From Acidobacteriota bacterium (GTDB lineage: Bacteria; Acidobacteriota; Aminicenantia; Aminicenantales; Saccharicenantaceae), in assembly GCA_033549365.1 (NCBI GenBank), contig JAWSUF010000003.1, positions 372,001 through 436,000 of the forward strand: DNA of 64,000 bases, given 5' to 3'. The notes under the pieces are model-generated. The model was given only the letters and a program-made list of their open reading frames with translations. It ran no database searches and was not told where the DNA came from. Numbering within the stretch: the first letter of the stretch is position 1; every line of letters starts with the position of its first letter. Of this stretch, positions 9,264 through 20,965 are shown piece after piece. The position numbers and the translations under genes were made by a program.

Positions 9264-11636
9264 TCACTTTCCGTTGACCGGAGTCATATCGTCGATGACA
9301 TACATCCCCCGGCCGTGGGTGGCGATGACCATGACGTTGTCGCGGGGATGAATGATCAGGTCCCAGACATAGCAGGTGGGTAAATTGCCGCCCAGAACGT
9401 ACCATGTTTTTCCGCCGTCGAGCGTGGCATAAACGCCGAGATCGGTTCCCGCGTACAGGATGTCTTGGTTCTTGGGGTCTTCCCGGATCACATTGACCGG
9501 TCCTCCGGGGATATTGCCGGAGATATCCACCCAGGTCTTTCCATAATCGACGGATTTGAAAATGTAATCGGTGAAATCGTCGGTCATCCGGCCGTTGAGC
9601 GTGACGTAGACCGTTCCCTTGTCATATTGGGAGGCGACGATTCTGGATACGGTTTTATAATCCGGCAATCCCCGTGTAATGTCCGTCCAGGCGCAGCCGC
9701 CGTTCAGAGTCACATGCATTTTTCCGTCGTCCGTCCCGGCATAGATGAGTCCGAATTGAAAGGGAGATTCCGAAATCTGCGTGATGCATTGATGGGGGAT
9801 GGCGTATTGACCTTCTCCCATCCTGGCAGGATCCTGGTGGGACAAGTCCGGGCTGATTCGATCCCAGGTCTCCCCCATGTCCATGGACCGGAACAGATAC
9901 TGCATTCCGTAATAGACGACCTTGTGATTATGCGGGGAGAGGATGACCGGAACCAGCCACTTGGTCCGCAACAGCGGCTCGCCCTCGACCTGCACGGGAT
10001 TGACCCGATGACTGACCCACATGCCGTCGAGTCCGGGCGTGAATTCCGACCGGCTGAGCCGGTTGTTCTGGGTTTTTCCGGCCGAATAAATGATATGCGG
10101 ATTTTCCGGATCGACGGCGATATGGGTTTCTTCTCCGCCGGGCGCGGTTTCCCACCGGGTGTTCAAACCCGGCTCTCCCCGCTTTCTGGGAAGCCCGTGG
10201 CTGATGTTGACCCGGAATGTCGGATGATCCTGCACGGAGCCGTACACGTTGAACGGCTTTTTCATGTCGTAGGAGACGTTGTAGAACGTGCCCAGATTCA
10301 TGTTGTGGTGAAAATCCCTCCAGGTCGCCCCGCCGTCGTAGGAGATATTGATGCCGCCGTCATTGGCATTGATGAGATAATTGGAATCCTCGGGGCAAAT
10401 CCAGAGCCCGTGGTGATCGCCGTGGAGACCCGGATAACTGAAGGAGCTGAATGTTTTTCCGCCGTCGGTTGATCGGGACATGCGGAGGGCCATAATGTAA
10501 ATCGTATCTTCATCGTTGGGATCGACCCGGATCTGGCCGAACACCCAGCCGTAGGTTGCGCCCGCGCCTTCCAGGTCGGGGCTCACCTTCCTCCAGGATT
10601 CCCCTTTGTCGTCCGAACGGTAAACCTCCGGTCCGACAAGCACCCGGCCCGTTCTCAACCGGCCGTAGGCATCGCGTTCGCCCTCTTTCGGCAGGCGGCC
10701 GGGATTGTGGTTGTCGATATAGGCGTAGAGGACATTGGGATTACTTCGCGCGATATCGATGCCGATCCGACCCGTCAGTTTCATGTCCGGAAGCCCGTTG
10801 GTGAGATGTTTCCAGGTTTTTCCGCCGTCGGTCGTCTTGAACAAACCGTCACCGGGACCCGGGACCGGATCGGTCCAGGGGCGGCGGATCCGATTCCATG
10901 TCGAGGCGTAAAGTGTGTCCGGATTCAGGGGATCTATCGCCAGATCCCAGGCTCCAATACGTTCGCTGATGAAGAGAACTTTTTCCCAGGTCTCGCCGCC
11001 GTCCCGGGTTTTAAAGACGCCGCGTTCTTCGTTGTCGGTCCATTCATGACCGGACGCTGCGACATAGACGGTGTTGGAATCTCCCGGGTGGACGACAATT
11101 CGGCCGATGGTGTACGTATCGTCCAGGCCCATGTGTCGCCAGCTCTTGCCGGCATCCACGGACTTATAAATGCCGATTCCGGCCGTCGAGGACCGGAAAA
11201 TATTGGCCTCTCCCGTTCCCACCCAGACAATGTCCGGATTCGATGGATCTACGGCGATATCCCCGATGGATCCGGTCGGAAGATCTTCCATGATCGGCTC
11301 CCAGGTGATGCCGGAATTGACGGTTTTCCAAACACCTCCGTGACTGGAACCCACATAGATGGTGTGGATTTGCCCCTTGGGAACGTCGATATCCGTGCAT
11401 CGGCCGCTGATGATGTCCGGCCCGATATTCCGCCAGGTCATCTCCTTGAAGATGGATGCGTTCTTCATGGCCATGTGTTGTTTGAACCACACATGCCGCT
11501 GGGCCGGATCCGTCGGCCGACTCTCTTTCCGGGCGGGGGTCGATTCCGGCGAACCGATGAGAAGTCCCGCGAAAAGGCAAACGAAAAAAAACGCAAATGG
11601 GGTGAACTTGCCCCGTGAATGGAGGGGATCAAACAT
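9264..11636 (-). CDS. Sortilin-like (VPS10/BNR) secreted propeller protein
   Basis: 790 residues. The start is supported by an AAAGGAGA ribosome site just upstream. A signal peptide (about 1-30) is followed by WRNIGPDIISGRCTDIDVP, the hallmark opening of this subgroup, then Asp-box repeats such as SVDAGKSW, TRDGGETW, SYDGGATW and TLDGGKTW to the C-terminus. It matches the 792-residue protein at 15347 almost block for block (WRYIGP, GGRCTDVEVP, VHGDHHGLW), so the two are close paralogues. It lacks the Ig-like and helical tail of the 1078-residue relative. The activity is unknown. It sits between the TonB receptor gene and the larger VPS10 gene on the same strand. Confidence 0.9.
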   Translation of the reverse strand: MFDPLHSRGKFTPFAFFFVCLFAGLLIGSPESTPARKESRPTDPAQRHVWFKQHMAMKNASIFKEMTWRNIGPDIISGRCTDIDVPKGQIHTIYVGSSHGGVWKTVNSGITWEPIMEDLPTGSIGDIAVDPSNPDIVWVGTGEANIFRSSTAGIGIYKSVDAGKSWRHMGLDDTYTIGRIVVHPGDSNTVYVAASGHEWTDNEERGVFKTRDGGETWEKVLFISERIGAWDLAIDPLNPDTLYASTWNRIRRPWTDPVPGPGDGLFKTTDGGKTWKHLTNGLPDMKLTGRIGIDIARSNPNVLYAYIDNHNPGRLPKEGERDAYGRLRTGRVLVGPEVYRSDDKGESWRKVSPDLEGAGATYGWVFGQIRVDPNDEDTIYIMALRMSRSTDGGKTFSSFSYPGLHGDHHGLWICPEDSNYLINANDGGINISYDGGATWRDFHHNMNLGTFYNVSYDMKKPFNVYGSVQDHPTFRVNISHGLPRKRGEPGLNTRWETAPGGEETHIAVDPENPHIIYSAGKTQNNRLSRSEFTPGLDGMWVSHRVNPVQVEGEPLLRTKWLVPVILSPHNHKVVYYGMQYLFRSMDMGETWDRISPDLSHQDPARMGEGQYAIPHQCITQISESPFQFGLIYAGTDDGKMHVTLNGGCAWTDITRGLPDYKTVSRIVASQYDKGTVYVTLNGRMTDDFTDYIFKSVDYGKTWVDISGNIPGGPVNVIREDPKNQDILYAGTDLGVYATLDGGKTWYVLGGNLPTCYVWDLIIHPRDNVMVIATHGRGMYVIDDMTPVNGK

Positions 11637-11727
11637 GACGTCTCCTTTATCCCTTTGAAAAAGCCCGGCGCGGCGGCCGGGCGGACTCGGATCAGCCGGC
11701 TTCCGCCGGCGTCAAGGATTTCCGCCG

Positions 11728-11773
11728 CGTTCGGGGTTTCGCCCGACCCGCGGGCCGGGCGAAACCCCGAACG
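11728..11773 (-). terminator. Strong GC-rich hairpin downstream of the TonB receptor gene
   Basis: An 18-base perfect inverted repeat with a 10-base loop, 19 bases past the receptor stop codon. No T-run follows, so it may act as an RNA-stabilising or attenuating structure between receptor and propeller genes rather than a complete terminator. Confidence 0.55.
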
Positions 11774-11791
11774 CTTTGGAACAACAGGATG

Positions 11792-14700
11792 TTAGAACTG
11801 GAATCTCATTCCGAGCCGGACCGTTCTGGGGTTCAAAATTTCGTTGGCGAGGTAATTCGTGGGGTTATCCACCCATCGGTTGTTCGCGGGGTTTTCGTAG
11901 GCGTACAGGGTGCCGAGATACTTTTCGTAACGCCGGTTGATGACATCATTGTTCAACAGGTTGAAGATGTCGGCCATGACCCAGATTTTTCCGAAGTCGC
12001 CGGCCAGCAGCATCTTTTCCAGCCGGAAGTTCATGTTTGTATAAATGGGCAGGCGCAACTTGGCGAATTCTTCGATGTAAATGGTTACGGTTCGATCACG
12101 CGGATTCGGGGCGGTGTAGTCGACGATGTTGAAGTACTCGGGAATGATGAAGCCGTCCCGGGCCATGAAAGTCATGCTGGCATTGAATCCGTACGGCAGT
12201 TGCACGAGGCCGGACAGCTTGGCCATCCACCGCGCAAAGATGTATTGGCTGATTTTTCCGCTTGACCCTCCGATGTACGGCGAATAGGGACGCCCGTCAA
12301 GAGCCCAGTTGTTTGTGGGATTCAGATAGCCGCTTTCGCCGAAATTCTGGATCTGATTCTGAACGGAAAAGGAGCCGTTCATCATCCATCCGTGGGAGAG
12401 CCTTTTGGTGATCATGAAGTCCAGACCGTAGAATTGATCATAGGCATCATTGTTGCGGGTTCGATACGTGTAGGATGTCGCGCCCTGACTTCCGCTTAAG
12501 AGATAATACGGCCGGCCCGCCGCCGAGCCCGTGCTCCAGCCGCCCACGGAGTTCGGCACCGTTCCCACCTGGACATAGTCGTCCTTGCTCCGAACGTGTC
12601 CCGTGGCGGGATAATAGTCGAGCGTCCATAAGGCATGATCGAATTTTCTGTAGTGGGCCGTCACTGACGCGGAAAAATCTGCGCTGATCTCTCTTTCCAG
12701 GGTGAGCATCAGCTCTTGGGTTCTTGACGATCCCGCGTTCTTGTCCAGCTTGAGGGCGGATTCCGCTGTTTGGGAGGGATTCAGGGGATCGAACCCGCCC
12801 CACATGATGTTTTTGGTGTTGTTCCAATCGCCGATGAAGTTTCCGGCATCGTCAAAAACACGATAGGGTTGATAGGTGAGACTGTTGTGCCAATAGAGCT
12901 CGGTGTAGTCGGTTATCCCGTCATTGTTCTGGTCCAGCCACCAATAATAAATGTATCCCCCGGTTCCGAGGGGCGAGACATTGAATTGCCCCGTCCGCAT
13001 GAAATCGCCGAACTTGCCGTAAGACAGCTTGGCGATGGTTCTCCTCTTGCCCGGGAGCTCGTAGGTGAGCCCTAAGCGGGGAGACAGGTTGTTCCAACGG
13101 TAATCGGGCCGTGTCTCCGGCACATCAAAAGGACTTAGGTACTTGCTGAGAACATCCGCCGTCCGCTGGGTGAAATTGTCCCTGAAGGAAGGATCTGCGG
13201 CTTGAGCGTTGGAATAAACGGAGAAGCTTTCGATATAGGGGGTTTGCAGGTCCCATCTCAATCCCAACATCACATTGAGTCGGCCTTTTGTGAGCGTATC
13301 GCTGATATAGAAGGAATAGGCGTCGACAGCGAAACGGGTATCGTTGTATCTTGCCGTCCGGACTTGATAGAGCCCGGGGACGATATCCGGAGATTGGTCT
13401 CCCGTGATGTCGAATGTGGGATTGTTGTAATTATGATAATAATGGGTGTAGCTTCTGCCCATGCTTTGATGCGACCGTCTGGAAACCTCTCCGCCGAACC
13501 TCATTTCATGGGCGAACCCCAGCAGGTCTTCGTTGAAATAATGGCCCAGGAGCGAAAGATCTTTTCTCGGCCGGTCGTGCAGGTAGTTGTATTGATATTG
13601 ATCCCATTGGGCGTTGGCCACGTTGTATCGGCCGATCTTGGCGCTGTCCTCGTTGAACATGGCCCACATGCCGAATCCGCCCCCGACATAGACAAATTTG
13701 CCGGAAACAAACATGTTGTCTCCGAACATGTGCTCATCCTGGGCTTTCACGATCGGAACTCCGAAATAGTATCGGTCCTTCTGCCGAACACCCAAGGGGG
13801 TGGTCCAGGTGGCGCTTCGTCCCCATTTCTGCTTGGAGGCGATATTGGTGTAAAACTCAAAACGATTCTGGGGAAGAAGCTGCAGGTTGATCTTGGCGTT
13901 GTACCCGGACAGCAGGGTATCGTCTTTGGTCCCCAGGATGGTGAACATCTTGATGTCCTGGACGCCGTAAGACACCCAATACCAGGCCTTATCCTTGACG
14001 ATCGGGCCGCCCATGTTGAAGCCGAAGTCCTTGATGTTCTCAATTCGGTTGGTGGCGCGGACGCCTTCGGCTCGAAGTTCATCCGTCAGATTCGCGGCCT
14101 GGAATCTTTCATCCGTCAAGTAGAATCGCCCTCCGAGAGACAGGCTTTGCCCGCCCCTCTTGGTGACCATGTTGATCGAGATCCCACCTGTTTGAGTGGT
14201 AACGTCCGAACCTCCGACTGTGATGTTCATCTCCTCGAAGGAATCGAAGTCGTAGTATATGGCGGAGTCGGCGGAGCTCACATCGGTGATGACGGCCCCG
14301 TCCATGGACCACTGGTTTTGGAGCGAGTCCCGGTTGCCGTGGGCGGTGAACTGCGCCTGGGAGCCGGATTCGGAACCGCCGATGTTCTCCCGGTCCATTT
14401 GCACGGCGGGCGCCATTTGAATGATGACCCAGGGGTCTCTTGCGCTCGGAAGCGATTGAAGGACTTCATTGGTCACAAATGATGCAACGGCGGTCTTTTT
14501 TGTATCGACGACCGATGTCGTTGCCGTGACCGTGATCTCTTCTTCGAGACTTCCCACCTCCATCACCAGGGTGACGCTGGCATTGGCGCCGACGTTGACG
14601 ATGATCCCTTCTTCTGTTTTTGTCTGGAATCCCGTGAGTTCGGCTTTCAGAACATAATCCCTGGCCGGGGAGAGAGAGAGAAATCTGAATCGGCCCTCCG

Positions 14701-14875
14701 CGGATGTGACCGTGTCCATTGGAGCCGTCAGTCTTCCGGTCAGAGTTATGTTGACGCCCGGAAGACCCTGGCCTTGGGAATCGACGACCTGCCCGTAGAT
14801 GTTTCCCGTTCGTTGCTGGGCAAAGAGGGAAACCCCGATGAGCAGCACGAAAATAAAAATTCCTGCCCTTTTCAT
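11792..14875 (-). CDS. TonB-dependent outer-membrane receptor with carboxypeptidase-regulatory N-terminal domain
   Basis: 1027 residues. Residues 1-20 are a signal peptide. About 22-105 form a CarboxypepD_reg-like Ig fold (GNIYGQVVDSQGQGLPGVNI). The plug follows at about 115-235, then a long beta-barrel ending in the typical C-terminal aromatic strand (LGMRFQF). The family imports bulky ligands using TonB energy; Oar-like members are frequent in Acidobacteriota. The ligand cannot be read from the sequence. The ATG follows AAAGGAGA. It is the first gene of a probable operon with two VPS10 propellers and shares its control region with a third, divergent one, suggesting that receptor and propellers serve one substrate. 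Confidence 0.92.
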   Translation of the reverse strand: MKRAGIFIFVLLIGVSLFAQQRTGNIYGQVVDSQGQGLPGVNITLTGRLTAPMDTVTSAEGRFRFLSLSPARDYVLKAELTGFQTKTEEGIIVNVGANASVTLVMEVGSLEEEITVTATTSVVDTKKTAVASFVTNEVLQSLPSARDPWVIIQMAPAVQMDRENIGGSESGSQAQFTAHGNRDSLQNQWSMDGAVITDVSSADSAIYYDFDSFEEMNITVGGSDVTTQTGGISINMVTKRGGQSLSLGGRFYLTDERFQAANLTDELRAEGVRATNRIENIKDFGFNMGGPIVKDKAWYWVSYGVQDIKMFTILGTKDDTLLSGYNAKINLQLLPQNRFEFYTNIASKQKWGRSATWTTPLGVRQKDRYYFGVPIVKAQDEHMFGDNMFVSGKFVYVGGGFGMWAMFNEDSAKIGRYNVANAQWDQYQYNYLHDRPRKDLSLLGHYFNEDLLGFAHEMRFGGEVSRRSHQSMGRSYTHYYHNYNNPTFDITGDQSPDIVPGLYQVRTARYNDTRFAVDAYSFYISDTLTKGRLNVMLGLRWDLQTPYIESFSVYSNAQAADPSFRDNFTQRTADVLSKYLSPFDVPETRPDYRWNNLSPRLGLTYELPGKRRTIAKLSYGKFGDFMRTGQFNVSPLGTGGYIYYWWLDQNNDGITDYTELYWHNSLTYQPYRVFDDAGNFIGDWNNTKNIMWGGFDPLNPSQTAESALKLDKNAGSSRTQELMLTLEREISADFSASVTAHYRKFDHALWTLDYYPATGHVRSKDDYVQVGTVPNSVGGWSTGSAAGRPYYLLSGSQGATSYTYRTRNNDAYDQFYGLDFMITKRLSHGWMMNGSFSVQNQIQNFGESGYLNPTNNWALDGRPYSPYIGGSSGKISQYIFARWMAKLSGLVQLPYGFNASMTFMARDGFIIPEYFNIVDYTAPNPRDRTVTIYIEEFAKLRLPIYTNMNFRLEKMLLAGDFGKIWVMADIFNLLNNDVINRRYEKYLGTLYAYENPANNRWVDNPTNYLANEILNPRTVRLGMRFQF

Positions 14876-15191
14876 TCGTTAGTCTCCTTTCCTTTCAGTG
14901 ATTCCGCCTTGTCGGGTTGATTTTGATAAGTCCGGCATTTCCCTTTGTTATCCACCTCCTTAAGTTGATAGAGATCGGGATCAAAGACCATTCCCTTGGA
15001 GAGTAGAACCGGAAAGTGCTGATCGGGGAGGAACGTTTTTCCGCTGCTGTGAAAACCAGCCTCAATATCCACAATTGAAATAAAAGCAATAAATGTGCCA
15101 AAAAAGTGCTTTAAAAAAGGATTTTGTAAGATACAGATATATAAAAGAATATGTCTAATATATCAAATATTACACATGGACGATATTACAA

Positions 15192-15213
15192 AATATTGAA
15201 TATATTCAATATT
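15192..15213. promoter_or_regulatory. Perfect 22-base palindrome
   Basis: A perfect 22-base palindrome with core GAATATATTC and flanks AATATT, midway in the divergent control region. Its symmetry and position fit the operator of a dimeric regulator; it has no GC-rich stem to suggest a terminator. Confidence 0.6.
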
Positions 15214-15255
15214 ATGGATTCATTTTCTTGGATTGCAAGGGTTTGAAAAAAATTG

Positions 15256-15284
15256 TTGACTTCGAGGCGATCTCGGACTACTTA
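15256..15284 (+). promoter_or_regulatory. Candidate promoter of the plus-strand VPS10 gene
   Basis: TTGACT (15256-15261), 17-base spacer, TACTTA (15279-15284). The predicted start, near 15291, falls at the edge of the inverted repeat 15293-15317. Confidence 0.45.
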
Positions 15285-15292
15285 TATATCAA

Positions 15293-15317
15293 TATGAAAT
15301 ATTTAATATATTTCATA
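15293..15317. promoter_or_regulatory. Operator-like inverted repeat at the predicted transcription start
   Basis: Perfect 10-base arms TATGAAATAT and ATATTTCATA around TTAAT. It sits directly after the -10 element, where a bound repressor would block transcription. Confidence 0.55.
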
Positions 15318-15346
15318 AATAATATCAATCCTGCATGGAGGATTTC

Positions 15347-17722
<2,376 letters not shown>

Positions 17723-17740
17723 TCATCCAAGCGGTTTGAA

Positions 17741-17780
17741 GCCCCGGAGGGAGACACCCTCCGGGGCCGAAAGCCCCTTT
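17741..17780 (+). terminator. Terminator after the VPS10 gene
   Basis: Perfect 11-base stem GCCCCGGAGGG/CCCTCCGGGGC with a 5-base loop (17741-17767), then a short T-run at 17777-17780, 18 bases past the stop. Confidence 0.7.
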
Positions 17781-18035
17781 TCCTTGAAACAATATCTTGG
17801 CCTGAAGACGCGGAAGAAGTGTGTCGATATGCTGCTCGATCGGGTCGGCCATGAAAGCGAAAACGCAATGCCCATCACGGTGCTCCGGGCTCTCATGACG
17901 GACTGGGAAACCTGCGGTGGACTTCATGCCCGACTGGAAATTTTATGGTCCCAATCCAGACGGTACGGGGACCGATATCCCCTCTCTCCGACAGGAACCC
18001 GAATCGCGGGAGTTTTGATAAAAGCGGTCCCGGAG
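17781..18035. other. Gene-poor stretch between convergent genes
   Basis: Between the VPS10 terminator and the phosphatase stop. Open frames exist on both strands, but none shows a ribosome site or a recognisable family. It may be gene remains. Confidence 0.4.
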
Positions 18036-19232
18036 TCAGTCGAGATGCCGCGGGAAATCCCGGATGCCGAGACGCCGGGCCAGGGCGAGGGCGATCTCCG
18101 TGTTGTCTCGGAAGCCCGAGATGGCCTCGGCTCCAGGTCCGAAGGCGGTGAGGGGCACGGTAGCGCCGGTGTGTCCCGTCGAGGCCCAGGCGACTTCGAT
18201 TTCGCCGCCGTCCGGGGTTCCGTCCAGGATGACGAGACCGCCGGTTTCGTGATCCGAGGTGGCGATGACAAGCGTCCGCCGGTCTTTCGCGGCGAAATCC
18301 AGAGCCCGGCCGGCCGCTTCGTCGAAATCCAGGATCTCCTCAATCATGCGGTCCGGAATGTTGTCGTGGGCCTCCCAGTCGATCTGGCTGCCCTCGACCA
18401 TGAGAAAGAAGCCGCGCCCGCGCCCCCGGAGTTTTTCGATGGCCAGCGAGGTCATATCGGCCAGGGAAATGTCCGAGGCCGTCATATCCATGGCGCCGTG
18501 GGCAAACAGGCCGAGGATTTTCCGGCTCTCGGCGGCGGCCGCCTCTTTCGGTGTCAGGCAGACGTCGTAACCGGCGGCCCGGGCTTCTTGGAGGAGATTG
18601 CGCCCGTCATCCCTCTTTCCACCGTCCGGCGTCTCGGGAAGGAAAAAGCGGCGGCCCCCGCCGAAGAGGAGGTTGACGCCCGCCGAGATAAAGTTCGCGG
18701 CGATTTCCGTTTCCATGTTTCTCGAAGGGACGTGGGCGGCGAAGGCGGCGGGCGTGGCGTGGGTGATCGATGAGGTTGCGACCAGGCCGGCCGCCATCCC
18801 GCGGTCCATGGCCGCCTTCATAATGGAAAGAACCTTCCGGCCGTCCGGTGTCATTCCGATCATGCCGTTGTTCGTTTTGAAACCCGAGGCCATGGCCGTC
18901 GCGGCAGCGGCCGAGTCGGTGATCAGATCATTCGCGGCCGTCGTCCGGACGAATCCAGCCACGGGCATCCTGTCCATATGAAGGCGTCCTTCCGCACCGC
19001 CTTTTCTCAGGCGGGCGGCCGAGACGGCGGCGACGCTCAGGCCGTCGCCGATGAGGAGAATGACGTTTTGGGTTCGGCCCTTGAGGCCGCCCGGGAGGCG
19101 GCCGTCCTCAGTTCTGGGTGCGCAGGCGGTCGAAACGAAAAGAGAGGCGGAGAGGAGAAGCGCGACTCCCGCGGTAAAAATGCGCCGTTTTCGGGCGGGC
19201 CTTTCATTCCGGCGGAACATGTGAGGCGACAT
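18036..19232 (-). CDS. Alkaline phosphatase lipoprotein
   Basis: 398 residues from the ATG at 19232. Family signatures: metal-binding NVILLIGDGLS (Asp63), nucleophile Ser107 in TDSAAAATA, then GSQIDWEAHDN, TSDHETGG and TGHTGATVP, the remaining metal ligands of the PhoA type. It hydrolyses phosphate monoesters outside the cytoplasm. Residues 18-37 form a signal segment ending in a lipobox-like STAC (Cys37). Longer (GTG 19259) and shorter (ATG 19220) starts are possible. The chosen ATG has no ribosome site but lies eight bases after a TTGACG-17-TATTGT promoter, fitting a leaderless message. No phosphate regulator box was recognised. Confidence 0.9.
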   Translation of the reverse strand: MSPHMFRRNERPARKRRIFTAGVALLLSASLFVSTACAPRTEDGRLPGGLKGRTQNVILLIGDGLSVAAVSAARLRKGGAEGRLHMDRMPVAGFVRTTAANDLITDSAAAATAMASGFKTNNGMIGMTPDGRKVLSIMKAAMDRGMAAGLVATSSITHATPAAFAAHVPSRNMETEIAANFISAGVNLLFGGGRRFFLPETPDGGKRDDGRNLLQEARAAGYDVCLTPKEAAAAESRKILGLFAHGAMDMTASDISLADMTSLAIEKLRGRGRGFFLMVEGSQIDWEAHDNIPDRMIEEILDFDEAAGRALDFAAKDRRTLVIATSDHETGGLVILDGTPDGGEIEVAWASTGHTGATVPLTAFGPGAEAISGFRDNTEIALALARRLGIRDFPRHLD

Positions 19233-19240
19233 GAGGAGAG

Positions 19241-19269
19241 ACAATACCACCCGCCCCACCTTCCGTCAA
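19241..19269 (-). promoter_or_regulatory. Candidate promoter of the phosphatase, leaderless
   Basis: Minus strand TTGACG (19269-19264), 17-base spacer, TATTGT (19246-19241). The next ATG is eight bases downstream, so transcription and translation would start together. Confidence 0.5.
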
Positions 19270-19617
19270 GCCTGCCGGAACTGTGCGTCATAACGCCGAT
19301 ATTGCTTCTCTTTCCTATCCGGCGTTATGACCCTTCGGGCGTGCCGATCTCACCATTCCGACTGCGTTGCACCTTTTTCCCCCGGCAAGGAGGCTTCCGC
19401 GGGGCGCAGGGGGGATCCCGGAGCAAGCCGTCGGAGGGTCGAGCGGGCACGGGTCCGAAGCCGAAGGCTGAGGAGAGCGAGACCCGGAGCCGGAGTGGAC
19501 GGGACTCGCCGGGGCCCGGACACGTCTTGCGAAGGGATTCACCCGAGCCCGAAAAGCGGAAGCCGACGCAGCCTCTACGCCTTCACAAGCTGCAGGGAGA
19601 TCCCGGTGAGATTCGAA
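19270..19617. other. GC-rich intergenic stretch with an inverted repeat
   Basis: About 350 bases without a supportable gene. A 12-base inverted repeat (GTCATAACGCCG, 19287-19298; partner 19320-19331) lies just upstream of the phosphatase promoter. The remainder is very GC-rich. A TTCGAATC near 19611-19619 resembles a tRNA T-loop, but no cloverleaf can be drawn. Confidence 0.4.
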
Positions 19618-20898
19618 TCAGACGATAACGCTCTCGTCTTCGTCGGAGCCGACGCCGACGTTATAAGCCCCGGCCAGGGCGGCCTTGATCGCCTGGAGGT
19701 CGAGTCCGAGTTCGTCCCTGACGCTTTTATAGGCGGCTACGGTCTGCTCGATGTCCTCGTCCGTGTGGGATGCGGTCGGAATCATCCGGAAGAGCACGAT
19801 GTCGCGCGGCACTACGGGATAGGCGACGGCGGTGATGAAAATCCCCCGCTTGCGCATTTTGCGGATGATCGACAGAGCGATCTGAAGGTCCTTCATGTGG
19901 AGGATGACCGGGGTGACGGGCGAGGGAACCTCGGCGACCGTGTAACCGAGGTCCCGGATTCCGGCCTTGAGCTTCCTGTTCACTTCCCACATCCTGGCCC
20001 TGCGGTCGTTGCCGTCGGCGATGAAGTCGATGACCCGGCTGAGGACCTCGACATAGATCATCGGCAGGCTTTTCGCGAAAACCTGGGTGCGGGCGTTGAA
20101 TCGGATCCAATCGCAGACCTCGCGGGTCGAACCGGCCACGCCGCCGATCGCGGCGAAGGCCTTGGCGAAGGTGCCCAGGTTGATATCGATCTTGTCCATG
20201 CAGTCATGGAGTTCCCCCGATCCCCGGCCGTTGGGTCCGACGACGCCGAAGCCGTGGGCGTCGTCGACGAACAGCCGGGCCTCGTACTTGTCCTTGAGGA
20301 AGCAGATGTCGGCCAGGGGGGCGATGTCTCCGGTCATGCCGAAGACGCCCTCGGTCACAACGAGAACGCCGCCCTTGCGGTCCCGATTGATCCTCTTGAG
20401 ATGGGCCTCGAGGCTGTTCGGATCGTTATGCTTGAAGACGCGGAATTTCGCCCGGGACAGGTACATGGCGTCGACCATGGAGGCGTGGGCCAGTTTATCG
20501 ATGATAATGGTGTCCTTGGGCTCGCAGAGGGATTGAATCGTGCCCAGGACGCCCAGGTAGCCGTAGTTGAAGAGGATGGCGTCTTCCTTGCCCATGAACC
20601 GGGCGAACTTGGCCTCGAGGTCGAGATGCTTCTGGGTGTTCCCGGTCATCATGCGGGCGCCCATGGGCGCTCCGGGCCCGTAGGTTCGGGCGGCCTCGGC
20701 GGCGATCGATTTCAGCTCCTCGTTCTCGGCCAGGCCGAGATAGTTGTTGATCGACCACTGAATGACTTTTTTCCCCTGGTAGAGCATTTCCCGGCCGGGG
20801 ACGGGATCGAGGATGGGGCGGGTGAAGAAGAAGTCGTTGCGGGCCCGGAACGGTCCGAAATAACCGCCGTCGGTTTTGCACTTGTCAAAAATATCCAC
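19618..20898 (-). CDS. PLP-dependent alpha-oxoamine synthase (serine palmitoyltransferase/KBL/AONS family)
   Basis: 426 residues. The start is GTG at 20898, eight bases after AAGGAGA. Enzymes of this family condense an amino acid with an acyl-CoA and release CO2. Visible elements: His138 in LAHAS (ring stacking), VDDAHGFG (211-218) for PLP, and the Schiff-base lysine K246 in GTFAKAFAAIGG. The GTFxKxFxxxGG form of the lysine loop is nearer to serine palmitoyltransferase-like and KBL-like proteins than to biotin-pathway BioF. There are no biotin or threonine-catabolism genes nearby. Sphingolipid-type base synthesis is a reasonable but unproven guess. The last 30 residues extend beyond the usual core. 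Confidence 0.85.
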   Translation of the reverse strand: MDIFDKCKTDGGYFGPFRARNDFFFTRPILDPVPGREMLYQGKKVIQWSINNYLGLAENEELKSIAAEAARTYGPGAPMGARMMTGNTQKHLDLEAKFARFMGKEDAILFNYGYLGVLGTIQSLCEPKDTIIIDKLAHASMVDAMYLSRAKFRVFKHNDPNSLEAHLKRINRDRKGGVLVVTEGVFGMTGDIAPLADICFLKDKYEARLFVDDAHGFGVVGPNGRGSGELHDCMDKIDINLGTFAKAFAAIGGVAGSTREVCDWIRFNARTQVFAKSLPMIYVEVLSRVIDFIADGNDRRARMWEVNRKLKAGIRDLGYTVAEVPSPVTPVILHMKDLQIALSIIRKMRKRGIFITAVAYPVVPRDIVLFRMIPTASHTDEDIEQTVAAYKSVRDELGLDLQAIKAALAGAYNVGVGSDEDESVIV

Positions 20899-20965
20899 AA
20901 TAGGTCTCCTTGTTCGGATCCCTCAACAGAGATGTTATCTTACTTGCCGCCGCGATTTTGTCAAT

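Larger units (their letters stand above)
14876..15346. promoter_or_regulatory. AT-rich divergent control region
   Basis: About 470 bases between the TonB receptor (minus) and a VPS10 gene (plus), strikingly A+T-rich from about 15060. It has no plausible gene. It contains two strong palindromes (15192-15213 and 15293-15317) and a plus-strand promoter candidate, so it probably controls both directions. Confidence 0.7.

Noticed and set aside
17736-18035. Plus-strand open frame continuing across the phosphatase gene
   Set aside because: It begins inside the terminator hairpin and runs antisense through a well-supported gene.
19590-19625. TTCGAATC suggesting a tRNA
   Set aside because: The flanking stem does not pair, and no cloverleaf fits the surrounding bases.
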